Origin: Flectonema sp. DT1601
Taxonomy: Eukaryota; Euglenozoa; Diplonemea; Diplonemida; Diplonemidae
Direction: 5' to 3'
Assembly (NCBI GenBank): GCA_964019425.1
Contig: OZ025808.1
Coordinates: forward strand, 496,001 to 560,000
DNA length: 64,000 nt
Part shown: positions 32,130-41,608 of the stretch, piece after piece
Numbering within the stretch: the stretch's first letter is position 1
Layout of the letters: every line of letters starts with the position of its first letter
Made by a program: the position numbers and the translations under genes
Notes under the pieces: generated by a model
Database searches by the model: none
Told to the model about the DNA's origin: nothing
Seen by the model: the letters and a program-made list of their open reading frames with translations, nothing else

Positions 32130-32280
32130 TGAAGGCGGATGCAGAAATTTAAAGCAAGGCCCCAATACTGACCAGCAAGCAATGTTGGTGCATCCAACGA
32201 GACGCATCGTTTACACACGTAGGAGGGATCTTTCTGCCTGACAGAAAGATACGAAGACCCTAAACCTAAACCTGGATGTT
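32130..32280. ncRNA. Candidate structured RNA
   Basis: GC-richer than its surroundings. GGATGCA (32137-32143) pairs perfectly with TGCATCC (32189-32195), with CCAA/TTGG stacked inside. A second hairpin, ATCTTTCTG/CAGAAAGAT with a 5-nt loop, sits at 32228-32250. No known RNA family was recognised and the strand is unknown. Confidence 0.3.
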
Positions 32281-33478
32281 AATGTTTCTTTTTGACTACT
32301 TTTATTTGTTTTCGTATGGTAAAACTTTAACTTTACAAGTTTTCAGGTAATTATAAATCAGCATCTTTGTACCCTTCCCTCTTCAACAAGTGAAATAATA
32401 GCCTTCACAGTATCACTATTCTAGAGATTCATGATGTTGGATTTCCTTAATTCCTATGTGATGCCCTTCTGTATTCTGAACCCGTTTTTCATCGACACAT
32501 GGACAGTCACAGGTCGGGAAACAAGAGTGTTTCTGTCCACGAAATTCGTGGGTGACCATCCCCATAACAATCAATGCAGTTGAAACACAGGTCGGAATCT
32601 TACGGTGGCCACTTTTTGTTGGTTTCTTTTTTTGGTCCATAACCCTTTGTTTGTTTTCCAAAAGAAAAGAAACACGGGGTTTATTTATATCTCTCTCTTT
32701 TTTTTCCATTTGTTATGTTTTCCCCTCTTTTATATCGATGCGTTGAAGACTGTGTGCTGTAAATAACATGTTCAAGTTGATTCTGTAGTTTTCCACATGA
32801 TTGTGGTATTGTAGCTGGAGCTTGACACATTTTGCGATAAATGTATTGTTAATTGGTCTTTTTTTTTTTTTTTTTTTTAAATATTTTTTTTATTATTTAA
32901 GTTTACTGATGATTTTAACCGAAAAAAAAGCCTGATTTCTCAAGTTCAGTGAATGCTTCTCTTTTGTAACGCACAAAAGGAGATTTTTGTTTTTTGTTTG
33001 TTTTTTTTTTTTTTTCGTTCGACTATTTTTTTTTTTTTTTTTTTTTTTTTAATTTTTTTTTTCCCCTGCAAGAAAAAAAGGAAAAAAAAAAAAAAAAAAA
33101 AAAAGGAAAGGTGAACGAGATCCATGTTCGTGTACCAATAAAAAGCAAAGATTTCTTATATGAGTCGGATGACATGATTGTGAGGGAGGGTCGAAAATGT
33201 TAATTGCGAGTAATTTAATTTGCAATCGACATTTCTGATGTTAAAAACCTTCTCGAACAGTGTTATTCGAGCACCCCATAAGCTACTTATTCAGTGTTCT
33301 TTGCGATAAGGCGCAGAACTTCAGTTTGTTTCTTCAGACAATTTATTTCAAAATTTTAAGTTTTTTTTCTTTCTTTTTCTCTTTTTTAAATTAGGTTGCG
33401 GATTGCATCTTCTACCAGACTTTTGTCCTGGCACGATAAACAATACTAAAAACATATTATGTTGACAGCTGTACGATA

Positions 33479-33859
33479 ATGGAACTTCCAGTGTTGACGC
33501 TTGCCGAGCTCATTGCTGTAGGTGAAGGTGTTACGTAATAATCAAAATAAGTTTCTTTTTTTTTTTTTTTTAAATAATTAAAAAAAAAAATAATTGAACT
33601 GTTTAATGTGATGAGTGGATTATCCTTATAGCATTGTATAACTTATTAATTGTAAAATGGTCCTTTTTTTTTCTTTCTTGAACGTTATCAGCCGTCTCTA
33701 ACACTGTCTACTCGGGCGGTGGGTTTAGGTAGTCATTTGCTTCAGGTTATTCTGTGTCTCTCATCGTCTGTGAGATTCTCACTCGGTTGTTGGTAGCGAT
33801 ATAAATGTTACCCCTGTTGAGCTTTTCCCTGACTTTTGGCTTCTAGGCTTCGTAAATAA
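33479..33859 (+). CDS. Possible spliced micro-protein (30 aa)
   Basis: ATG follows TATGTTGACAG by 10 nt, like the leaders of other genes here. Proposed exons 33479-33521, 33692-33728 and 33847-33859 keep phase (1, then 2) with GT-AG ends. They give MELPVLTLAELIAV, then a short Gly-rich part and a basic end, LRK. The product resembles a small hydrophobic membrane peptide but no family was recognised. Short exons of this kind can arise by chance. Confidence 0.2.
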
Positions 33860-35796
33860 AATTTAAAAATGAAATAAACACTCTCTCAGTCTCAGCTTCT
33901 AACTGGCGGTAAAAACAATCATTATTAAAATGTTGCTTCTCTTTTTGTGTTTTGCTGAGAGACTTTCTGATACCACTTATACACCAAGTCTTTTCTTTTC
34001 TTTTCTTTTTCTTTTTCTTTCATTTTTTTTTCCTTCTTTTTTTTTGTTATCGTCAATACAGTTACCTACATCAGGAGGGGGGGTAGCAACAATGAATTGT
34101 GGAGGGGAAATCAAAATTAGTTCCAAGCCTTTTTTCTGTAAAAAGGTATTTAACTTTTTAATCTTTCCCTTTATTACTTTTTTCCATAACCTGGCTACTC
34201 CATTTACGATAAAACTCCGAAGTATCGATCATTTTGATAGGCTAGCGGATTCGCCGTAGCCTTTTTGTGATGATGCGCCTTGTGTTGTGTTAATCAGAAA
34301 TAGATTTTTTGATGTTTCCTCTATCCTTATTTTAAAAAGAAATATGTTGTGATGTTGTTCCCAATGACGTCTTCTTTTTTTTTTTTTTTTTTTTTTGTTA
34401 TTTTTTCCTTTTATCATTTCTTAAAGGTGCAAGGGATTTGTATTTTCTTTTGTTTCTTAATGCGAAACCAAAGTAATGTAAAGCAAAAAAAAAAAAAAAA
34501 AAAAAAAAAAGGTTTCTATTAAAGTCTCATACTCGTATGGTATATTTTTTTTGAATTTAACAAATATTGTAAGGGTTAAAAGGAGAAGTAGGTTCACGGT
34601 CTTAAGCCGTTCTCTTGTTTTGGTTTTTCGAAATATTTTTTTTTATTATTATTTATTACTAATATTTTTTTTAAACATAATCAGCTTTTTGTTGGTCAGT
34701 GATCAAACAAGAAGAAAGCAACTAATTATCATTGTCACGGTCTCTGTCTTCTGTGCAGGCGATTAATTTCAGCTTTTCGTGATTGATTTTATTTGCGTAA
34801 AATAAAAAAAAGAATTGTCTTTTTTTTTTATAAATTTTCAGCTGCTCTGATTTCCTTGTTGGGTTGATCGTTGCATGCCATTATTGGTTTGTGTAGTGAA
34901 TCGCCCGTTGTATTTCTGGGGAAAACAAATAGCAATCGGCATGACTCTTTATTCTTACCGTCTCCCGACTCCGCCTGAAAACATATCCTTTTTTTTTTCT
35001 TTTCTTTCCCCACCACCTTTATTTTATTTTCCTACCAAACATATAAGTTACCGTGACGCTCGTATAGTTTTCTTTTTGGCAGCACATCTTAACATCGTGT
35101 TATTATATTGCTGTTCTCACCTACATGGTATTCACTTGCTTAAGTAACTTTTCAACACAAACGAGAAGAAGCTTCAGCTGTTCTTTTGTTTCATTTCTAT
35201 TGAACGATGTTGCCTTTTCTGCAAAAAGAAAAAAAAAAAAAAAAGAAATATTAAAAAGCAAAATGGTACTACCTCCCTGAATAGGATGCGTCGTTATCGA
35301 GTAATTGATACGCCGGGTGAATGACAGTTTTTGTCAGGCTACGTGTGATCAGTCACCTTATAGCACCCGATCTCTGTATCGACGTTTGCCAAACAATGTA
35401 GAGCTTACCAACTCACAAGACTTTAAAACGACTGTACACATCAGTTTTTTTGTGTTCTTTATTCTTTTCTTAAAATTTTTTATTTATTTTTCCTATTGCT
35501 TGTTGTTTTTGCTTGTTTTTTTTTTTTCGATGATAAATTTAGTGAAAAAAAAAAAATAAAATAAAATAAAAAAGAAAGGAAAAGAAAAAGGAAGGGAGCG
35601 ATGGGTAACTCCGATCTCATTGAATCACCTATTGACATCAGACGCAGAGTATTTTTTTTACCCCTGTTAGACGTTCTTTCAGTTACTCTACGCTTGCATA
35701 AGATGCAGCTGTAGATGTATCAGGAAATATAGTTTACATGTTTACATCATTATTCTATGTTTTGTATTTTGCCAGACCCCCCATAAGAAAAAAATA
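33860..35796. other. Intergenic spacer
   Basis: About 1.9 kb with many T runs and no credible ORF, tRNA or known RNA. An AATAAA lies near 33857 and 33873. It ends with TATTTTGCCAG (AG at 35775), about 21 nt before the PDI ATG. Confidence 0.5.
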
Positions 35797-37208
35797 ATGA
35801 AATTATTGTTATTGCTCTCTGTGTTGTTGGTGGTTAGCTTTGTTAGTGCTGATGAAAACCCTTCGAAATCCATACCCGGGGTCACTGATTTAACCGTATC
35901 AAACTTTGAGAAGAAAACAAAGAATGGAAAATTTTGGTTAGTCGAGTTCTACGCCCCTTGGTGTGGATGGTGCAAACGTCTAATCCCAGAAATGATAAAA
36001 CTGGGAACAACCGTAGGAGATCACCCTAAAGTACAAGTCGCTAAATTCGACGCCTCTGACGACGATGCTGGTTCCCTTTCAGACAAATACAAAGTTAAAG
36101 GATTCCCAACTATAGTACTTCTGAAGCCTGATGGTACTTTCGTATGTAATATTTAATGACAAAGATGCTTAGCCCCATTTCTATCATTCAAAAATCACTA
36201 AAAACAGAAAAAGTTCTCCGGAAAGCGTCTCGCTGACAGCATGTTGGAGTTCATTAAGTTGGAAGCTGAAATTGAAATCACAGTTGAGGTAAAGCCACAA
36301 TTCAAGGGAGAAGCTGGAACTGGAGTTGTTCAGGTGCTTACGGGAGAAACTTTTGATAAAATTATTGCGGACAAGTCGCTTTTTGTGTTTGTAAAGTTCT
36401 ATGCCCCATGGTGTGGACACTGCAAGCAAATGGCTGCAGATTGGGAAGCGCTTGCCGCATCTTATAAGGGAATGAATGATGTCATAATTGCTGAAGTTGA
36501 TGCTGATCAACACAGAGATGTTGGAACCAAGGTATGTTTCCCTCAACATTTTTAACTTATGGGGAAAAAGAAAAAAGGAATTGGGGGTTTTTAGGTTTTC
36601 CAACCATGTGACAACACTGCGTCACTCTCTCCTACTACAGTTAATTAATTCCTTAACCGTCTCCGCAACTATTATCGTTGCGCTAAAAAACCCGTCCTTC
36701 CGGATCGGGCATTACATATGGGGCTCCGTTTTTGAGCTCAAACCCACATTCCTGTGATGCATCAGGCAACCTGGCGTGCCTAATCAAGTCTTTACATTCC
36801 GTCTCACCCTTTGCACCATCGGTGACAGTTTCTAACTTCCAATCAGTGAATGTGTTTCGTTGGTCTATCGGTGTCGGATGCGCCCCTTCCGGATATTAGG
36901 CACCTCGGCAATTGACCAGTCGAATTCTTTGAGATATCTAGTTTCGACATTTTGTGAGTTTTTGTTTGCGCTCGAAACCGACTTACTAATAAAGCTAAAG
37001 GAAGGTTTACGTGTGCTGCTAACATTCTTTTTCGTTCTTACAATACTTGCTAAATGCAAAAAAAAAAATTCTTATTAAAAAACAGCAAGGAATCGGCAGT
37101 TTCCCAACAATCAAGTTGTACACCAAGACCGACAAGAAGGGTATCGAGTACAAAACCGCTCGTACTACCGATGCTTTTAAAAACTTCTTAGACGGAAAGA
37201 GAAAGTAA
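35797..37208 (+). CDS. Protein disulfide isomerase, two thioredoxin domains (3 exons)
   Basis: Exons 35797-36141, 36208-36531 and 37086-37208, all phase 0, give 263 residues. A signal peptide (MKLLLLLSVLLVVSFVSA) is followed by two thioredoxin domains with active sites FYAPWCGWCKRL (about residue 50) and FYAPWCGHCKQM (about 185). Each has the cis-Pro strand (GFPTIVLL; SFPTIKLY). Intron 1 is 66 nt; intron 2 is 554 nt and holds an inverted repeat. The role is disulfide formation in the ER. No KDEL-type signal is visible: the chain ends FLDGKRK. Either it is retained by a partner, or further coding sequence follows through the GTAAGT at the stop (a donor is possible there), which I could not support. 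Confidence 0.9.
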
Positions 37209-37569
37209 GTATTCGATTTATTTTGATACCAATAACTCACGGTAGAGCTTTGTCCACATGCTGCTTGGGTCTGCTGTGCAATATTAACCTAGCAAGGACA
37301 GGCTAGTTATTGTAGTGTAGGGATTAACTTCTCTACCCCAGGGTTATTAGTCTGAGCACTGAAGCAGTGCATTTAAGGAGCTGAGAGAAAGGGGGAAAAA
37401 AAAAGAAAAAAAGGAAAAAAAAAAGAAAAAGAAAAAAGAAGTGAAAAGGAAAAGGAAAGAAGAAAAGCGTACGACACAGAGCCTGTACTACTGCGAATGT
37501 ATTTTCTTTTTTTTATATCTGTTTGGGTTTTAGCAAGAAAAATAATTATCGTTCTCGCAGTCTTAACAA
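37209..37569. other. Intergenic spacer
   Basis: Contains a long purine-only tract (about 37379-37468, A and G apart from a T or two). It ends in GTTCTCGCAG (AG at 37560), 9 nt before the next ATG. No gene seen. Confidence 0.55.
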
Positions 37570-38457
37570 ATGTCTCAATTGTTTCTTGTCACTGGAGGAG
37601 GCCGTGGCCTCGGTAGGGCAATCTGCAATAACTTAATGAAACACATCAAAACTTCTGAAACCAACGACACAGTAGTGATGTGTGTCCGAAAAGGTTTTAA
37701 CAACGCCTCTCTGAGCAACGAAGAACAGAAATTTATGAATATTGTCACCATGGACGTTACTAACGAAGAAGAAGTCAAGAAATGCGCCTTACTGGTGGAG
37801 GCAATCCGCAAGGAGAAGGGTCACAAAGCAACCACATTAATAAATAATGCAGGGCTCGGTGATGATTTAAATTGGAAAAGCTGCACCGACCCAGAAGCAG
37901 CTGCCAGAGTCCTCTCTGTTAATGTAAATGGTGTAGAACGGGTTACTTCTGCGATACTTCCAACACTGTTGAGTTCAGATAAAGATAGCAAGAGTAGAAT
38001 AATTAATATTTCAAGTGGAGCATCTCAAATGAATATTTCCAGATCATCACCAGCCATGCAGAAGCAGCTTCTATCACCAGAAGGTGTCTCATGGAATGAT
38101 ATCACAGAAATGATAAAAACCTTCACAGCAGAATATAAAGCATCTCTTGCTTCAGGTGGTGAACATCCAAGTCTTTCTGAATCCGGTTTTTGGCTTCAAA
38201 GCTACGGATTTTCAAAAGCGTTACTTAACGCCTACAGTGTTTGGTTATCTCATCAGTACTCTTCACTCACAATACATTGTTGTACTCCTGGATTCGTTTT
38301 GACAGATATGGTCTCCGATTATAAAGGAGACGCTCCCCTTATGACTCCAGAACAAGGAGCTGAAACTCCATCATTTCTTGCATTAGGTGGAGCTGATGAT
38401 GTACCGACATCATTCTTTAGAGAGAAAAAAGTGTCGTCGTGGGCACCTACCCAATAG
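37570..38457 (+). CDS. Short-chain dehydrogenase, carbonyl reductase-like
   Basis: A 295-residue protein, the size of CBR1-type enzymes. The NAD(P)-binding Gly motif is TGGGRGLG at residues 8-15, with NNAG at about 92. The catalytic Ser is in INISSGASQM and the YxxxK pair in SYGFSKALLNAYS. The insert between Ser and Tyr, typical of carbonyl reductases, is present. CTPGFVLTDM is the usual PG motif. It should reduce carbonyl substrates in the cytosol, probably with NADPH; the substrate is unknown. No signal peptide. Confidence 0.9.
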   Translation: MSQLFLVTGGGRGLGRAICNNLMKHIKTSETNDTVVMCVRKGFNNASLSNEEQKFMNIVTMDVTNEEEVKKCALLVEAIRKEKGHKATTLINNAGLGDDLNWKSCTDPEAAARVLSVNVNGVERVTSAILPTLLSSDKDSKSRIINISSGASQMNISRSSPAMQKQLLSPEGVSWNDITEMIKTFTAEYKASLASGGEHPSLSESGFWLQSYGFSKALLNAYSVWLSHQYSSLTIHCCTPGFVLTDMVSDYKGDAPLMTPEQGAETPSFLALGGADDVPTSFFREKKVSSWAPTQ

Positions 38458-38574
38458 CTGTTTCAAATTATAACTTTCATAAAGTCAACTGTGTTACTCC
38501 TCTATGTGTAGTTTTATCTGAGTCTGATCCCTCAGTTGTGATTATTGTTAACTTTCATTTCAAGAAACAAAAAA

Positions 38575-41394
38575 ATGGAACTCCCAACACCAGCAGCAAC
38601 AGGCACACCGATGCAGAATCTCGGTAAGGCTTTATATAATAGAATACCTGTTCCTCCTCCACGGATGGGATCGCCATTAAGAGCTGTTGGAGGATTGACA
38701 AAATCACTACCGGCATTGTCGTATCGAAACCCACGGAGTATTAAAAGAAAAGGAAAGAAGAGACGCAAATTATGCGAAAAATCAGAAGAATTAAAGAAAG
38801 TGTTAGCTTCAATGTTACCCTACTCGGCTCTACCAATTGTAAAGACAAGCAGTACTCTCTCACCTGAAAGGGAGAGGGAGAGAGAGACGTACTCAAATAG
38901 AATGACAGCAACACCACATCCAAGATACGGATTTGAGAGACTACATGACGCAGTACAAGCACTCCTGGATAATTTATCATACAATGAGTGTGATACACTA
39001 GAAGATAGATGGGACACACTTGGTACTTGGGTAGACTCATTTCACATCAGCACTGATTTAGAACACAACATCCAAGCTTGTAAAGATATGTACCAATGGT
39101 GTACTACCAAAGAGTGTTCTGACTCTGATTCCCTTGCTGGTTACTTTTCATTGTTTGAACAACTTATGCTTGTATGTGTTCGGACTGTTCCTTCTTTAAA
39201 AGTGATTATTCGAGGGGTTTTCTCATTTATTATGGATTCAGTTTTCTTAACAAAACCGACTGGGAATCCAGAACTAATGCTCGAAAGTGTTACTGAAGAA
39301 GTTTTGTCTGAAGTGAAAGAAAGATATTCATCTGTTTCACTTTATAAAACATCAGTTAATGAAGTAAAGCGAGAAGCAAGCAATGCTGTTGGTCGCCATT
39401 CAGAAAGAAGCAAAAAAGCAGCAACATTCGTAACAGGTTTAACAGGTGTATATCGAAAATCTATTCTTCGGCTGACTTTTGGGATGTGGAAGAATTTAAC
39501 AAGAAAGGTTGTCGATCCTTTTAGTATTCCAAAGTCTTTGAGTGGTACTTTTATTCGAAGTGATACGCAAACATTTATTACAGCTGAAAACACATCGTCA
39601 GTTGTACATCGTGATGATAAGCTGAAGGACGATGAAATAGCTAATCTGAAACAAGAACTTTCAAAAATGAAACAGATTTTAAATTCGACAAACTCAAACG
39701 TTTCAGGTCTTGAAGAAGTCGTAAACTCACAGAGAGAGGAAATCAAATCTTTAACACAAACGATATCTAATTTAACACGAATCGCAGAAGAACACGACAA
39801 GTCTGCAGTGAAGATATCTGAATCCCAAATAGAAATAACACAACAATCAGATAAAATAAATCAACTAAACTATATTGTTCAAAAGGCATGCGATAAACTC
39901 GTAGGAGGTATGCACGATCAACGGGAACGAGTAACCTATTGGGGCGATGAGTCAGTCATAACAAATTTCTCATCAGAAAATCTCCGCAGGTGGATTAACT
40001 ACACAACTTCACTAGCAACCAATTGCCCTCCTTGTGACGTCACTAGCTGGGATCTAGGACCTCATTTAATGCAGCCCATTGGAACCGTATTACACGTTTT
40101 ATCACCAGTCATGTCTGATTTTGGTACCAATAATTTCTATAAATTCACATCTGAAACCAGTAATAAAGTGAAAGCTGTAATGCTACTTCGAGCATTAGAC
40201 GGTCTGGGTGTATCGCTAGACTTAACTCCTGAAGATCTTTCTACTCCGGCAATAGATTCTTCAAGTAGCTGTGTATACTTTACGATTATTTGTATTTTAT
40301 ATTATAAATACACAACAATTGTTCCTGAATGTGGTATTAGACTTCGTTCAGTAGCGAAGATGGAACCTCCAAAATCCCCAAAAGGAGTTGCAAAGTTGCG
40401 CATTCAGTTCGAAGACTGTGCTTCCCAATCCTCAATTTGGCATAAAACCAGCACCAGTGCTCTCTTAGAAGCAATAAGCACTTTGATGGCTTCTCTTCTC
40501 AGAAAAGGAAAAGGTAGAGACAGTAATGATACGAGAGCTCTTAATAGAGATTTACATGTTGAAATAAACCCTGATTTGGTTGCTATACTTGACCTATCAC
40601 AAGATGACAATGGTGAAAGTGCTATTCGAGAAGTGAATGATGTGTTGGATACCTATTCAGAAGACTTACGAAATATTTTTACTTTTTACGCTTCGTCAAG
40701 CAGCGGTGGGGTAGGTGCTAAAGTTATGAACGAACCTGAATTTTGGCATTTTGTAAGAGACACGAAGATAATCGCAAAAGGTTGTACTCGAAACCACTTA
40801 TCTAATATGATTATCACCATTGAAGATATCACTTTAGGTTCTTGGGCATCACTGCTGGTTCGAATCGCTAACATAAAGTTTAAAGGTTCTGGTGCTCCTG
40901 CTCGCAAACTGACTAAACTACTAACACAGCACATCTTACATAACAGTAAGCAGATGGAAATGGATACTTTTCGTAAAAGTATTTACACAGAAAAGGTTCA
41001 GGGAATTCTAACTGAATTCAACAGTACGGTAATGAATATTTTCAAACAATATTCTGAACACAAGTCGGGGGTTCACTCAATGACAAAATCAATGTATGAT
41101 CGACTACTTCATGATATTCACATTACAGATCCAGTTTGTACTAATTATATACTCGATGAAATATTTAAACAGATTCAGGATCCTGAAGACCCTTCTGAAG
41201 ATTTGTTATTCCACGAATTTTGGGAATGCATTGTGACCATTGCTGCAGTGAAGAGACCAGAACCATACCTTCCGCTGTATCAACGGGTGAAACATTTTCT
41301 TGAATCTTGGTTAATTCCTCCTTTTAAAACTCTAAAACTAGGAACCGATCAACCAAAACGACGTGTAAAAAGAAAATCTTTCATGCATAGGTAA
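38575..41394 (+). CDS. CH-domain coiled-coil protein, probably flagellar
   Basis: A 939-residue protein. A basic, Pro-rich start (residues 1-110) is followed by a helical region and a coiled coil at about 350-445. Residues about 470-585 fit a calponin-homology domain of the plastin/fimbrin type: LRRWINYTTSLA, VTSWDLGPHL and LTPEDLSTPAIDSSS. Residues about 690-900 hold two EF-hand-like or p25-like units (DLRNIFTFYASS, NEPEFWHFVRDTKI, FHEFWECIVTIAA) with a structure common in axonemal proteins. It should bind actin or tubulin. The start is the ATG after TTTCAAG; an in-frame extension begins at 38545. The exact orthologue is unknown. Confidence 0.75.
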   Translation: MELPTPAATGTPMQNLGKALYNRIPVPPPRMGSPLRAVGGLTKSLPALSYRNPRSIKRKGKKRRKLCEKSEELKKVLASMLPYSALPIVKTSSTLSPERERERETYSNRMTATPHPRYGFERLHDAVQALLDNLSYNECDTLEDRWDTLGTWVDSFHISTDLEHNIQACKDMYQWCTTKECSDSDSLAGYFSLFEQLMLVCVRTVPSLKVIIRGVFSFIMDSVFLTKPTGNPELMLESVTEEVLSEVKERYSSVSLYKTSVNEVKREASNAVGRHSERSKKAATFVTGLTGVYRKSILRLTFGMWKNLTRKVVDPFSIPKSLSGTFIRSDTQTFITAENTSSVVHRDDKLKDDEIANLKQELSKMKQILNSTNSNVSGLEEVVNSQREEIKSLTQTISNLTRIAEEHDKSAVKISESQIEITQQSDKINQLNYIVQKACDKLVGGMHDQRERVTYWGDESVITNFSSENLRRWINYTTSLATNCPPCDVTSWDLGPHLMQPIGTVLHVLSPVMSDFGTNNFYKFTSETSNKVKAVMLLRALDGLGVSLDLTPEDLSTPAIDSSSSCVYFTIICILYYKYTTIVPECGIRLRSVAKMEPPKSPKGVAKLRIQFEDCASQSSIWHKTSTSALLEAISTLMASLLRKGKGRDSNDTRALNRDLHVEINPDLVAILDLSQDDNGESAIREVNDVLDTYSEDLRNIFTFYASSSSGGVGAKVMNEPEFWHFVRDTKIIAKGCTRNHLSNMIITIEDITLGSWASLLVRIANIKFKGSGAPARKLTKLLTQHILHNSKQMEMDTFRKSIYTEKVQGILTEFNSTVMNIFKQYSEHKSGVHSMTKSMYDRLLHDIHITDPVCTNYILDEIFKQIQDPEDPSEDLLFHEFWECIVTIAAVKRPEPYLPLYQRVKHFLESWLIPPFKTLKLGTDQPKRRVKRKSFMHR

Positions 41395-41608
41395 TTATTG
41401 ATTTTAACCCTTTTTTTTTTTAAATATTATTATTATCATTCTCATTTACACGAAAGCTTTTGCTCTGATTTCTTTTTTTTTGATACGATTCCTCCGCATG
41501 CAATTTCTGTTGCTACTGCGAGTGATGTGATTTAGTTTCATGTTGATTGCTTTCTTTTATTTGATTATTTAAAAATTATTTCAATTCGAAAAGCCACTCT
41601 CATTAAAG

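Larger units (their letters stand above)
30977..33478. other. Spacer with ncRNA candidates
   Basis: About 2.5 kb of T-rich sequence with A and T runs and no credible ORF. Two stretches stand out and are listed separately: a hairpin-bearing block at 31242-31380 that recurs near 58.6 kb, and a structured block at 32130-32280. Confidence 0.5.

Noticed and set aside
32259-32273. Interstitial telomere repeat (CCCTAAACCTAAACC)
   Set aside because: Only two or so degenerate units; too short to mean anything alone.
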